DNA of 64,000 nt from Pagrus major. Its lineage: Eukaryota > Chordata > Actinopteri > Spariformes > Sparidae. Positions 13,000-26,900 of the stretch are shown here, one piece after another. Under the pieces are notes generated by a model that was not told the DNA's origin, ran no database searches, and saw only the letters and a list, made by a program, of their open reading frames with translations. Both the position numbers and the translations under genes were made by a program. The first letter of the stretch is position 1; each line of letters starts with the position of its first letter. Where the stretch lies: assembly GCF_040436345.1 (NCBI RefSeq), contig NC_133225.1:23106040-23170039 (forward strand), in the 5' to 3' direction.

Positions 13000-14933
13000 C
13001 TGCAGAAAACACATTGGAGAAAGAAAAAAAAAGAGGGAAAGGGGAGAGAAATTTAAGAGACAGATGATACAGAGATGAGAGACAGAGGCTTGAGGAAATC
13101 TGGGACACTGATTACATTTAATAAAGCTGAAATGTCTGTCTGCTGAATGTCTTTAGGCTATTCTGTGTTAGGAAGCAAGACATTAAAAATATGGCATGTA
13201 GTAAAATTCAAATGAGTCATCTGTGTCTAAACTATTGCCTCACACTGTTCTGGCAATATTATTTTGACACTTTTGCTCATCCATGCGTTTCAAATTTCAA
13301 TTTTTCTAACAATACCACACAAACACACAAAATAAGACTTTAAGGAAGGATTATCCTGAAGAAGAGACACACCGGATGATGAAAAATGTATAATATATTG
13401 TTAAGAATATATGAGGCCTGAATCAGTAATCAGCAGGTCGCACGCTGACTCAGTCTGCGTGACTCACTTTGTTGTTGGTGGAGTTGTGTTTCTGCGGGGG
13501 CGGGGCGGGGTCTCGACTGGGGCTGTGCGAGCCGTCACTGCTGTCACTCTCGCTGTCCAGGCTGAGTCTGACAGGGGACAGGGTGAGGTCAGAGGTCAGT
13601 CACACACAGACTGACAGACAGAACACATTGTCATACGGCTTACCATTGTACTTGAATGATGTGCGTCTGAGATCATCATTAATATCTGCTGTTAATATGG
13701 CAGTCAGTAAATAAAATCAATATAAGCTGTTTTTGGTTTGGAGTTTCATTTGGTGAAGGAGACAGAAATGTATCAAAAGAACAACAAGGGTAAATAATAT
13801 TAAAAAGAGACACGAAATTGTGTCTCTGACTGCATGTCACACTGTTCAAGATAAGTCTAATAAAATCTATTGGCAATCTCTGTCGGTCTGTACCACATCA
13901 GTTCTGAGGCATGTCAGATTGTGTGATAAAAGCCATTTGAATTACAGTGCTACAAATTCTGTAAATGGAAAATAATACTGATGCAAACCAAAACTTCCAG
14001 CCAGCTGTGTTTATATCAATTTTGAAATTTGTGCATATAAAAACCTGACTGTAAATGCTGGAAATCTAAAAAAAAAAAAAAGAAAAAAAAGAAAGAAAAA
14101 TAAAAAGTCAAACTCAAAATATCACAAAAAGGTCGAGGCTGAGGTAGAAAAGTTGGTGTACGGATAAAAGCAAAATGAAACAGGAAAGTCAGGAAACAGA
14201 CTTGGCAAATAAATCATGATGTACTTGGAGCATGTGACTTAAATGTCCACATACAGAGACAAAAAAAATAAGAGGAGAGGAAAACATCAGATTAGAGCTG
14301 CAACAATTAATCGATTAGTTGTAAGCTATTCAATTAATAGCCAACTATTAAACTGTTTGAATAATTTTATCTAGCTCTTTATCTAGCTTCTTAAATGTGA
14401 ATATTTTCAAACCAAGACATTTTAGGATGATATCTTGAACTTTGGGGAACACTTTTCACCATCTTCAGACATTTATAGACCAAACGTCTTATCAATTATT
14501 TGAGAAATCTACAAATTAATCTACAATGAAAATTAGAGATGTAAAGGTGTATTTAGGGAGACTAACCGAGAGTCCCGGTTGGGGGGGTTAGTCTTGATGG
14601 GCGTCTCCTCCTCTGAGCTGCTGTCGTCATCGTCCGACTCTTCTGACTGGATCTCCTCCACCATGGACCGGAGGGGACCTGGGAGAGGACGACAGCATCA
14701 CACAAACTACAATATTGACCTGAACCTTGTAATTCAAGCAAACTTTTAACATACCCAAATTACACGTTTAAACAGTTACATAAAATTATCTTTGGTGAAA
14801 GAAGGTGAATGGACTCTACCTTGCCCTTGTTTCTGTCCAGGCTCAAAGTCTGAATCTGAACTGGAGTCAGAGCTCGAACTGGAGTTGGAGGGACTCGAAG
14901 GGGCTGACTGCTGTAGGAGACAAAACAAAAGAC

Positions 14934-14997
<64 letters not shown>

Positions 14998-17900
14998 CCT
15001 TTTTGTTAAATATACAAATTAGAAAGTACAACAGGGAAATGATTGGTAGATTAATTAATAAATCGAACAAAAAAAACAACAAAAACATTGCCTAGTTTCT
15101 CATTTGTGAGGTTTTGTCACTTTCCTTCATCTTGTGTGATAGTAAATTGAATATCTCTTTTTTGGTTTTGGACATTTTTACTATTTTCTAATATTCTATA
15201 AATGAAACAATCAATAGATTAAACAAGAAAATAATCGTTCGATTAAGACATCATAAAAACAATCCTCAGTTGCACCCCTACATGATATATAATGATAATT
15301 AACATTATATGAATTGTGTTGAAGTGACATTTTTACATAGCTTGACATTATAAAAAAGAATCTTTTTACAGTCAAAAAATGTTGTCTCTTTCCACATTTT
15401 CACGTCGACATACCTCTGACTTTGACGATGGTTCATCTGAATTCGACTCCTCTGACTCTGGAGGTTTCTTGGGCTCCTTCGGCTCCTGTGTGTCATTCTT
15501 GCCTTTAGCCCAGCGACCTTTTTCCTTGGAAGGTTTCTTTTCTGCGTATGGCTGGCTGGCTGCAGACGAGGAGGAGACTCGAGGAGAAGTTCCTGTAAAG
15601 GCCCCGCCGGTCGGCCCCTTCGGCCCCTCTGAGCTGCCCTTCTTCTGCTTTTTCGCACTGGGTTTGGGAGACTCGACAGTGGAGGGTCGTTTCCCCGGGG
15701 CTTTGGACTCCCCGGGCCCTCCCCCTCCTCCTCCCCCACCACCCCCTCCGCTCCCTGCCCCCCCTCCTTTAGGGGACATGCCCTCCATCTTCGACTCCTT
15801 CAGGGTGAGTTTAGGCTCTTTGAAGGCAGCCTTGGGTAGGACCTTAACTTCATCTTTCACTTTGATCTCTGACGGCTTTTTTGAAGACGATGATGAGGAA
15901 GAGGAAGGATCGCGGCCACTCTTGCTGCTTCCGTCTCTGTCGTTGTCTCCTTTTGACGTGGCTTTGCTCTCAGAGTCTTTTCGGGGCCGTTCACGGTGCT
16001 CCTTGGTCAGCTTGTGTGGTTTGGGTCCTTTGCTGCTGCCACCACTTCCTTCTTTGCTGGGTTCCTGGAGAAAGAATACAACAGCAGCACTGTGACTGAC
16101 AATGAGAGCACTCAGCCAAAGGCTTCATAAACGGAGACAGGCTCAGCTGCATAAAGACCTCATCAAGCTCTGGCAAGTCTAGTCTGTACTGTAATAACAT
16201 TATTTACTGTGAACCAGATGTCAAATTAAGCTTGTCGGTCAGCGTGAACTATAGCCAAAATAACAATTTTCTCAGTGATCAGTCTAAAAAAAAAAAACCT
16301 CTTCATGCAATAACAAGACTGAGAGTCTACAGCCACGCTAGCAGCTCTGTGCTAAGGTATAATATTTCTCATGTTCACTAGCATAGTTTAATATGCTGAC
16401 AATTGCTTATGAACACTTAAGTTGAAATGGATGGAGATTTCTTTAGTTTTGCAGGTATTCGATCATAAAACAAAATATTTAACAAGATGAAATTTTAACC
16501 TGATAATGGCACTAGATGAAAAGCTAAAGAACGACGAAAGTTATAGCAATTCATCCAGAGGGCAACATGATTATTTGTACCAAAACTCCTTGCTTATCTG
16601 TCCAAAAGATCTCGAGACATTTCACTCATAACCACAAATATCAAACTTGTGGTGGTACTAGAGAAAAAGTGAAGCGATTACTAAAGTACAATTCATCCTC
16701 TGGGGAGCATGAACGTGTGTACAAAATTCCGCCTTAATCTGTCCGTTAACAGATTTCAGTCGGACCGACTGATAGACTTTGCCTAGAGTCATGCCACTAG
16801 TGTGGACAAAAGTAGAAAAATAAATGAGAAGAAAAAGTTAGTTCAGTGTATTAAACAGAGATACTCTACTACACTGCAGTAGAGTATGCAGACAGTATTT
16901 ACACACTGCTCCTGCTGTGAGCTGCCAATCTGGATTTACAGTCATGAGTCAACTGGCAATGGACTACATTTGTTGTTTTACTGGAGTTACATTAGAACAA
17001 AATCTTATCTTTAAATGCATTTAATGAGGAAACTTAAACTTGTAGTAAAACTTTGAGGGCAGCAGACGAACTGATCATGTAGTGAAGGATGTATGTGTGC
17101 ATCTCATCAACAGGATTGCCTTTTAAACAAAGCTCTCAGGCACAGTGATACAGGTATGGGATGATTATTTCCACACTGTTCATCCACGTATCAGCAAACA
17201 GTTCTAGAGGTGTTCACACAAGGGTCTTTGTTATATTCATTCACTGTAAAAAATAGACTCAATACAGACTGGAAGACTGGAGGGAGTCGCTATGCGAGTG
17301 TGTCTGTGTGATGTGATTTTTTTCTATGTCAGCAGATGGACACAGCTGGATGAAACCAAGTCCTCTATCTGCCTCAAGCTGCTGCTCAACAAACGCCCAC
17401 TCATGTCACAATAATAATGAGGATTGAAGCGACATGTACATCTTTGTCAAATGAAGGGAACATTTTAATTATTTATATGTAGACATTAGGACAACTTGAA
17501 GATAGTCACCAATGTGGGTCTTGAAGTTTTGTAAATTACTCAAAATCTGTAGAACAAAACACTTACAGAAGCAAACCCATACATGTAGAAACTGTACTGG
17601 TCTCTGTGAAAGGTCTATACCAACAGTGGCAACAAATTAAACTGTAGCGGGATCAGTTTCCTGTTTTCTCCTCATATGTACCCTCTCCTGGCAGATAAGC
17701 CGGCTGAGTAATTCTGCATACATGCATACAGATGCTCAAAAACAGCTGGGAATGATTACGAGCCTGAGTCAACCTGTTCTGAAGACTGTTGTTAAGGGCC
17801 AGGCAAAAAACAGGTCAATAAAATGGACTGGAATGATCAATGAAGTTGTGACACCATGAATGAATGAGCAAGCTGACATGTTTGAGATGACTAAGATGGT

Positions 17901-20900
17901 GTTTTTCTTTGGAAAATGTAACCAACCTTTGACACATGAGAGGTCTTGGTCTTCTTGGGGTCTGAGAAGGCAGAGAGGGGGATGGTGGGGAGCATCGGGT
18001 AGTCTGGACTGGGCCTCGACACGGCCTCAGCTCCCTCTGGAACCACCAATACCTGAAATCAAAGAGACAAGAGTCATGGAAGCCACTGAATATATACTGT
18101 AAATTCTCCAAAAATGTACAGGGCCTTTATTTATTTTCACTAATGAGAAAACCAGACTTTTATAGAGGAAAAGGAAATTTTGGCCCTGGTTCTGTATGTA
18201 AAAGTCCCCGTCAAAGACAATGATACGTGACTCACAGTTCAAGCACTTCTACAGCGTGAGTCATCAGTACAAAACATTGCACAGTAACTGAGTGCTGCTA
18301 ACTGCGAGTTTAAGCTTAAGATTAAGGTTCTGACAAAACAGATTGTGAAGCAAACAAAGAATCCTGCACACTTTACAACATTTGTACCAATTTTATAAAC
18401 AACATTTGGTCCTCAGATCTTCATCAGGCAAAGCTCATATGTTGCAACATTTTTGTTCACAAAAAGCTGTCAGCCACGCCAAACTGATTGGAATAAATAT
18501 AATTTCTCTGTAACAAAGATGAAAAGTTAAAACTGATGAACATAACATAAACCTTTATGATCATTACATTATGCAGGAAAGTCACGTTTTTCTTTGTTAA
18601 GTTTAATGAAGTTAAATTCATGACTTTTTAATAGGGATAGACCGATTGTCAGCCTGGCTGATTGTTGGGGCTGATATTCAGTACGGGTGATATTTCTGTC
18701 AGATTGCCAATAAAATAAAAAAATAATTTTAAAATGTACTACTTTGGCTCTGATGCAGCATTATACTTAGCAGACAAAGGAAATACTCTTACATAATACA
18801 AATACAACTCTTAAGATTTTTTATTTTTTCTGCAAATCCATATCAGATCTAAATATTGGTTATCAGTCTCCTTGGTTTCTAATAATCAGTATCCGCCCTG
18901 AAAAAGTCGTATGGGTTGATCCCTACTTGTTGAAACTACTTAGTAAACATACACAACATATTACCTGTTTAACAACCATGCCTGCGAACATATGTTAGCA
19001 TGATGGATAACGAGCAGGGACAATATGGCCTAGAATGAGCCAGCTGCATACTGTTTTTTTCGGTGCTTCCCAGCAGTATATAACAATTTTTTCAATTAAA
19101 ACATTTCAAGGTGGGCACCCAAGAATAGTGTCACCAATTCGGTATCTGACCAAACATAAAATGTGGTCACAATCTCTGAGTGATGGCACTGAATAATGGC
19201 CATAAAATGTGTGACAGTGAACTTGATCTAATCAGTTCATCGTTAAGTCCAATGGAACATTTTTGACAAATTTGAAGAAATTCCCTCAAGGCGTTCCTTA
19301 GATATTGCGTTCATGAGAAAGGGATGGATGGATGGACTGACAACCCGAAAACATAATAAAAAAGGTTTGAAAAGCCGCCTGTACGCACAATCCAGCATCG
19401 CAACAATCCCATTTTAGTGTTTAGTATTTATTAACATTACTAACAATCTAGGGCCTTTTTTGGGGAACTGAATTCAATGATTTTGAAGATGTTTCAAGAC
19501 CTGCAGATACCCTGCAGTGATGATATAGTTTAAAGACAGACTTCAAATGGGGGAATAAAAATCTTCACACCCGTATTTGAGAATTCATAAAAAACATCAT
19601 GTGGTAGCTGCTATTACAGCCCTACTGTTTACTAAAGTCACTTATTTAGCCATCAGTCTAGTCAACCTGGCAGCCAGCCAGTGTGTCAGGCAGCCTCACC
19701 CCTCCAGCTTTGATCAGCTTTCTCCTGAATTCTTTGGTGGGGTTGTTGAAGGTGAGCTTCTCACAGCGCAGGTGGTTCACTGGTGGGTTGCCCTCCAAGT
19801 TAAGGAAGAGGTCGTAGTTGAAACACACCTTTTTTGGCTCCTCCTGAAGAAAGACAGCAGATAAAGACTGTTTAAACCCTCCTGTAACAGTAATGTGACA
19901 CAAACTAATCTGTGTTTGTCTTACTGCATTACTGCCCTTCATACCGTCACCTCTCAATACCTGCATATTTCACAACAAAAGATAAAAGCTGAATGAATGA
20001 ACTATCACCCTGGAAGTCAATAAAAGAGACAGACAAAGCTGGAGCCGGCACACTGATAAGAAACGAGTAACATTCCTGAGAGAAGCTTTAGAGGAGAGGA
20101 CAATTAAAGCAGAGAGAAAGCATTAACACACACTGAGGGATTCTACAAAACAAAATGTCTTCTTGTAAAGCAGGTGGAATAATGGCTGCTGATGTTTACA
20201 CTCCTTGTGATTGCCTTTGAGTATTTTCATCATCTTCTTGACAGATTTGTCCACTGTGTGTAAGTTAATCGCACCTAAGAGGAGGAAGTAACATTGTTGG
20301 GTGCAGTCCAGAGGTTTAATATTGTAAAGAACTGCAGGAGCTGCACTAATGTGCACAGACCTCTGAAGCACCATCCTTATCTTGTAATGAGAGTTAAGTG
20401 GTTCTTTCTGTCTTTCATCATTCTTTTAAACGGCTAATGGAGACTTAAAGGTGCCAGTATAATAGGGTGTACTTATTTTATTTCTATCACTTAAGGAGAG
20501 AAATGTCCCCTATTAAAGTAATGTTTTACTAACACAATTGCTCATTCTGATTGGCTGAGTGGATATATAATAAATATATATGTACTGTATAATAACTCTT
20601 ATTGACCTACTGGAGAGTGTGTTAGTAAGGTTGACCAAAGAGACAGAGCATCGCTGTGCTGCACTCAAACACTATACGTGCACTTAAGTAATCTGATTAT
20701 TTCTGGCTTTGGGCAATAACCTGATTTCTGAAGTATCATGGTAAAAGGAACAGCTGCTTTCTTTTGCCAAGTTAAGGAATTAACCTGGTAAACAAGGTTG
20801 CATTTCTGCTAGAAAAACCTGTTTTTCCCCCGTAACCCAGATTTGTATGTTTATGGAAAGGCAGTCTAAGCTTGGTCTTAATCCGCCGTGAAGCTTAAAA

Positions 20901-23900
20901 CATGACATTTATCTTGGCCAGGACTCGCTTGTTAAAGGCATTTTGAATCTCAATGGGAATATCCCTGGTAAAATAAAGGTTAAATAAAATAAATACATTG
21001 ACACAGAGAGATCCGTGCACAGTTCATACAGCTTTCAGAAGAGTAAAACTCAAGCACTTTCAAGATACCCAAAACAAAAAATTCCAGACTTTTAAACCCT
21101 TCATCATCATAAATGCAATTGTGAAAAATAAAGCTTAAAGAAGTCCTTTATACCAATAGCAATCAATGTGTGACTTTGTTCATTTTATCAGCTGTTCATA
21201 TTAACTTTGATTGTGTGTTTTGATCATGTTTACTTATTTGCTAATTTCGATGCCACCCAGTGAGCAAAAAGTGGTCTAGATCACGTCTTTTAGACGTCAT
21301 TTATGGACATCCAAAGACATCTAAAAGACGTCCTCTGGGGAGCCAGAATGAAAGTTTTTTATATGTCTTTTCTGGACGTTGTATAGACGTTTATATGGCC
21401 ATGGGAAGATGCATACACTGTCTCTTAGCCATGCTGTCTCTCCACCCCAACCAGCATCTTTTTTCTTTGGTCTTTTTTCAGTGTTTTTTATCAACTGATT
21501 ATGGGCTGGCCAGACGTCTTTTGTCAATGTCGTTTATCGACTAATTCTGGCTGTCCGTGGACGTCCAGATCATAGCCAGTACGAACGTCTATTCTCAACT
21601 AATTCTGGATGTCAGTGGATGTCTAGATTATAGCCTGACTGGACGTCTTTTCTCAACGTCCTTTATCGACTAATTCTGGCTGTCAATGGACGTCCAGATC
21701 ATGGCCTGGCCCAACGGACATGATATCAACCTGTTTTGGACGTCCACAGACATTGCCTGCTCAGTGGGCAGGAGACAACAAATAAACGTGACAGTGGGAT
21801 CGTTTCATTTCAAATTTCAGATTATATTGAAAGTCAAGTCTTTATCAAGGATAATATATTTAAATTCAAGCATATTCCCGACCTTGAAAACATAATAGTT
21901 TTTTTTTAGCTCCAACAGTTTCTTTGAAGGAAACAAGCCTACAGTTTACTGTCCGTATTCAGTCTATCTCACCTTGTTCTTGAAGTAAACCTCAATAGGC
22001 ATGAGGAAGCCTGCGTAGCCCGACTCCTCCACTTTGTACGGAGGTTCCTTGCATACTGCAGACAGACAAAGACATTAATTATCACAGTGATACTACACTT
22101 ATCGATAGAATGCTATACTGTCATATGACCTAAATATATTAACTAAATAATTTTTGAGAAACAAATACTCCTTACAAGCTGTCACAAAATAAAATAAACA
22201 AATTATGTTACATTATGGGAGAATAACAGTCTTAGGAAACGTATATACTGCCATAAATTCAGTATGATGAACAACAAATTTATTTTTACAATTTGTACAA
22301 AAATATGATTGAAAGTAGAGTATTATGTCAAGATAAGAGATTTTTTAAAGGCACTCAAACACAAAACATGTTTGTGCGTTGACAGACGGACAGTGAGTGT
22401 ACTTGACTGTATCTTTAAATGTAGAGAGAAAAATAAAAAATAGATTATTTCACTGCACAGTATATGCACCTGTGCATTGTTCATGGAGACAATGTCTGGA
22501 TTGCTTACCTTAACTTTGACCCCTGTTGACGTTCGCATTTTAAATTTGATTTGAAAATTAGGAGCGTTATTACACCTGCTCAAATTTTATCAACTGCTGG
22601 TGCAACAGGATCATCATGAAGAAATGTGAAATGTGTTTGATTCAGCAGCCTCTTCAATTTATTTCCGTTTTCATCATTTTAACTTTTGTGAAATTAGTTT
22701 CTATCCCTGTCTTTTGTGCAAACACTAACTAAAACACTTCATTACCTTGGTGTGCGACATATGCTACGAAAATAAAGACACTGTGTTTGTGTTGAAATAT
22801 CTCTCCGTCTTACCTCTCTTGGGTTTGGGGAAGCTCTCGTGCAGTCGGAAGACGACCTTCTCTACAAAGTGCTGGATGTCGCCGGTCTCTGGCCCTCGGA
22901 CAAACACCATCCAGTCGTGGGTGAAGCCTTCTGATGTCACTTTCTTCCTCAGCTGGGCTCGGTGGCCCAACTCCAGCTTCACCTGCACTGTGCACTGAAA
23001 AGAGGCAGACAGAAAAAAAGAGTCACGTACTATATGAGACCACATTAGACCTGTATATGTGGTGAGTATATATATATATATACGAGCCAAAAATAGGTTA
23101 AAAGTGGACTACATGGGCAGAATGAGAAGCAGCAGATTTATTGAGATGAAGATACTGATGAAGATGTAGAATGGAAACATTTGTCTGTCTTTGATTATCT
23201 CGATGTGGTGAGCAGAGCAAGGTCAAATAAATGCCTAGAGATTTTTGTCTTCTTCCGTTGACTCTTTTAGACTTTAATCTGCATGTGGGCTATGTTGCAA
23301 TGGAAAGATTCATATGCACCTTTAAAGCTCTTCTTTCCTCATGTCTATGCTCATATAACCTGCATGAGATGTCAGATATGATGATGTATTCTGAACATTT
23401 ATGTCACAGATTAAATGTGTCAGACTAGAAAAAGAGACAAAAGAAGGGTAACCTGAAATTAAGTGGGTTTATTATACATGTTTGCTTGTCTATGATAAAA
23501 TAATAAGGGTTACAAATCGAGTAAATTTCAATTATACATCCCCAAATCACAATTTTTGCTCAAGGCTTACAGCATATTACAACATCTATCCTTAAATCCT
23601 TGATATGCATGAGGGAAAACTCCATTATCATAATTTGGAATTATTCCTTCATCTGCAGAATCTCTTATTTTGATATCCAGTTTACTATCACATTTAAAAC
23701 TTTCCTCAGAATTAATGTCACAAATTAAGAAGTCACGCTTTCAGGAAAAGAAGGGGACAGAAAAACTCATTCTAAAAATAAATGACAGCGGACGCGAGGG
23801 GAAGAGCGACTGCTGATTGCCACCTAATTGCTCGTGGAGGCGTCATTCTCGTGGATGGATTAAAAAAAAAAAAAAGCCTCTAAAACGATTTAATGGGTCG

Positions 23901-26900
23901 CCAAATATACTTAGGCCGCTGTTAATATACCTGGGCGACCCGCCCAAGTAAACTGTATGTATGGGAAACAGTGATTGTTATAAATTAAACTGCCCTACAA
24001 CATATACGTTAAGAAAAAAAAATACCAAAACATTTGAGAGAATTTGCTGAAAAATGTTTATGTTTTGGACAGTTTGTCAGACAAAACAAGACAATACAAA
24101 ATCGCATTGTCCTCATGCAATGGACACTTTCACTGTCCTGATGTTGTACGGACAAAACAATTAATGATGAAAATAATCTACAGATGAATCAATGAATGAA
24201 AACAGTCTTTAGTAGACTTGTTTGTCCCCCACAGCTCTAGATAAACACCTTGCTAACCGAGGTTGTTTAAGAAATAAACATCAGCAAAGCGAGAAGTGAG
24301 ATTAAACCAAGGGGCCATTATTCATTGGTTCTTATTCCATCTTGAACAAAACCTCTGGGTCTCTATTTTGAGTGTGTGGACTTGATACTCAAGAGGAGAG
24401 GCTGAACACTTGGCCTGGACTGGTGTCGGGACGCTCCCTGTGGAATGGGAGTGATTAGCTGCCCGAGCCGACTGATCTCAAAGGGTTCGTCCAGAAGAGG
24501 GGCACATTGTTGGGCTACTTCTCTCTGCCAAGAACAATGACAGCGACAGGACGAGCAAATGACACTGTGCTGGTGGTGATTGGCAGAGCAAGTGAAGAGG
24601 CTATGGAGATGGAGTGCAGAAGGGAACGAGGGGGGAGACGAGAGGGGACAGAAAGGCACTTTATGTCCAGGGGAGGACTGAAGAATGTGGGGATTTGGCC
24701 CCGGCAGAGAGCAGCTCATGAGCTGGGACTGAGTGGGGGGATTAGAGGGGACAGGATTGAGATGAGCTGGTCTGGCACTCTCCGACTCACTCTCACACAC
24801 ACACACACAGAAACACACACATACACACACACACCTCCCCTGGCTGGCACTCCGCCCGGCCATTCTGTGGCAGTAATGCCCTTAAACTCCAGACTCCACC
24901 ACACCCACAGCGAGCAGCCGTGGAGTCCCTCCAATCATCAACAACCCCCATCCCCCTGGCAACTTCACAAAATCAGGAATGTGATAAGGACAACATGAAA
25001 ATCAGGATGATAATGAGCCAAAGAGGAAGACTCTATTAGAAACCAAAAGGGAACAATTATCTCAGAGCATGGACAAAATAAACATTTCTCCCAATTATCA
25101 GAAAATTGAGAGCCCAGGAGGCGAAATGAGGCAGAGAAAATTAGAGCTGAGACAATTAGTTGATTAATTGATTAGCTGGTAATTAATCTGGAGCTATTTT
25201 GATGCAAAGGTACCAAAAATTCACTGGTTCCAGCTTCTCAATTGGGAGGATTAGCAGCTTTTATTTGATTTATCTGCCAGTAAACTTTGAATATTTGGGT
25301 TTTGGACAGAACAAGACATTTTTAAAGACATCAACTTGGGCTCTGGATTATTAAACTTCCATTTTTCACGATCTTTTTGACATCTTATAGAGCAATCAAT
25401 CTCAATCAAAAGAATCAAGACTGATCATCTCTGCAGCACTACTTCATTATAATGCTGTTTATCCCACATTTATCCTAAAATTTAAAAATGCAACCTCTTG
25501 CGATTTGTATATTGCAAGTAGCCATACTGCGATTTCAATAATATTTTGATTAATTGTGCAGCCCTAAAAGGTACTAAACATTCACGGGTGAGGATTTGCT
25601 GCTTTTGTTTGATTTTTGTGCCAGTGAACTTCTAATATTTGGGTTTTGCACTGTTTTGAAAACATAAACTTGGGTACTAGACTATTATACATACATTTTT
25701 CACAATCTTTGACATTAAACAAAGCAGACAACCAATCACGAATTATTATTATCATTAAGTGCAGCTATAGATAAAATACTAGGGCTACAACTAATGATCA
25801 TTTTCATAATCAATTAAAGGAAAAGTTCACCTAAAACTGAAAATTCAATCACTACCTGCTGACCCCTGCGCTGATGGAAATTTGGGATAAGTTTTGCAGT
25901 CCACAAAACATTTCAGGAGCTTCGCAGCAAAACAGCGTGGCAGCATTCTCCTAAACAACTGAATTAGATGTGGAGTTGTTTTAAAACGTAAAAAAATAAA
26001 TAAATAAAATGACTCCATACAGCTGGCCTGGTGTAATCCAAGTCTTTGGAAGCCCCGAGATCCCAAACTGATTTGACAAGACAATATTCAGACCCTTTCT
26101 AAAGCTGAAATCGCCACTGTAGCTGCTAAGCTAATAACATTAGGGTGGGTGCACAAGTTCAAGCCAGTGATGTCTGTTCAATCAATTCGGGATCTTCTGG
26201 CTTACACAGGACGGGCTGTATTGAACCATTCTATTTTATTTTATTTTTTGCTGTTTTTACGTTTTCAAACAAGTCTTTTCTTAGGGTGTTTAGGAGAAAG
26301 CTGCAGAGTTTCTATAAATTGTTTCTTTTGTCTAAAAAACCCACATACAAATAATGTATTGTGATATAATAGAACAAAAACAGCACAATGTGACATTTTA
26401 GAAGCTGTAGGAAGCAAATGTTCAGTATTTTACAAGAAAAATGATGTAAACAATGAATTAACCATTAAGTTTCTATTAATTGGCTACTAAACTATTCATC
26501 TCAGCTCTATAAAATACAGACAGGAAGAGAAGTCAAACTGACTGAAAGTATGAAGAGAATTCCTCTATCAAACCGGAAACTGGAGATCATTTCTACTAAT
26601 AATCAGAAAATTAAGAGCCCCAGAGGCGGGGAAAATAAAGACATGAATGAAAATCACGTTGATTGAGCTGGATATCAATTGAACTGCATCACACTGCCTG
26701 AAAAAAATTAACACCAGGGATCTAAAAAACAATGGTTAAGTTTCTCAATCATTCAAGTCTTCCGGTATGAGATGGACAAAATGACTTTAGGCAACACATT
26801 TATTTCTATCCTCTATAAAAGGAACACAGGGGGATACAAAACCAGACACCACAAAGCCACTAACATTGAGATGGTGCTCATGCTCTCTCTCTTTCTCATA

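Larger units (their letters stand above)
19700..22994 (-). other. MLLT1 YEATS-domain exons 2-4
   Basis: Exon 2 (22814-22994) carries [12 protein letters not shown] and the HESF pocket loop. Exon 3 (21973-22055) carries ESGYAGF. Exon 4 (19700-19843) carries the C-terminal beta strands with [12 protein letters not shown]. Together with exon 1 (four codons) they encode the whole acyl-lysine-reading module. All three have diverged counterparts at 35.1-36.8 kb. Confidence 0.93.

Noticed and set aside
15379-16095. 238-codon plus-strand open frame with Pro and Glu/Asp-rich sequence
   Set aside because: It is the antisense of MLLT1 exon 6, whose minus-strand reading matches ENL and joins correctly to its neighbours.
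24363-24998. Overlapping 166- and 163-codon open frames on both strands
   Set aside because: They arise from a CA/GT microsatellite and GC-rich intron sequence in MLLT1 intron 1. No splice or family support.
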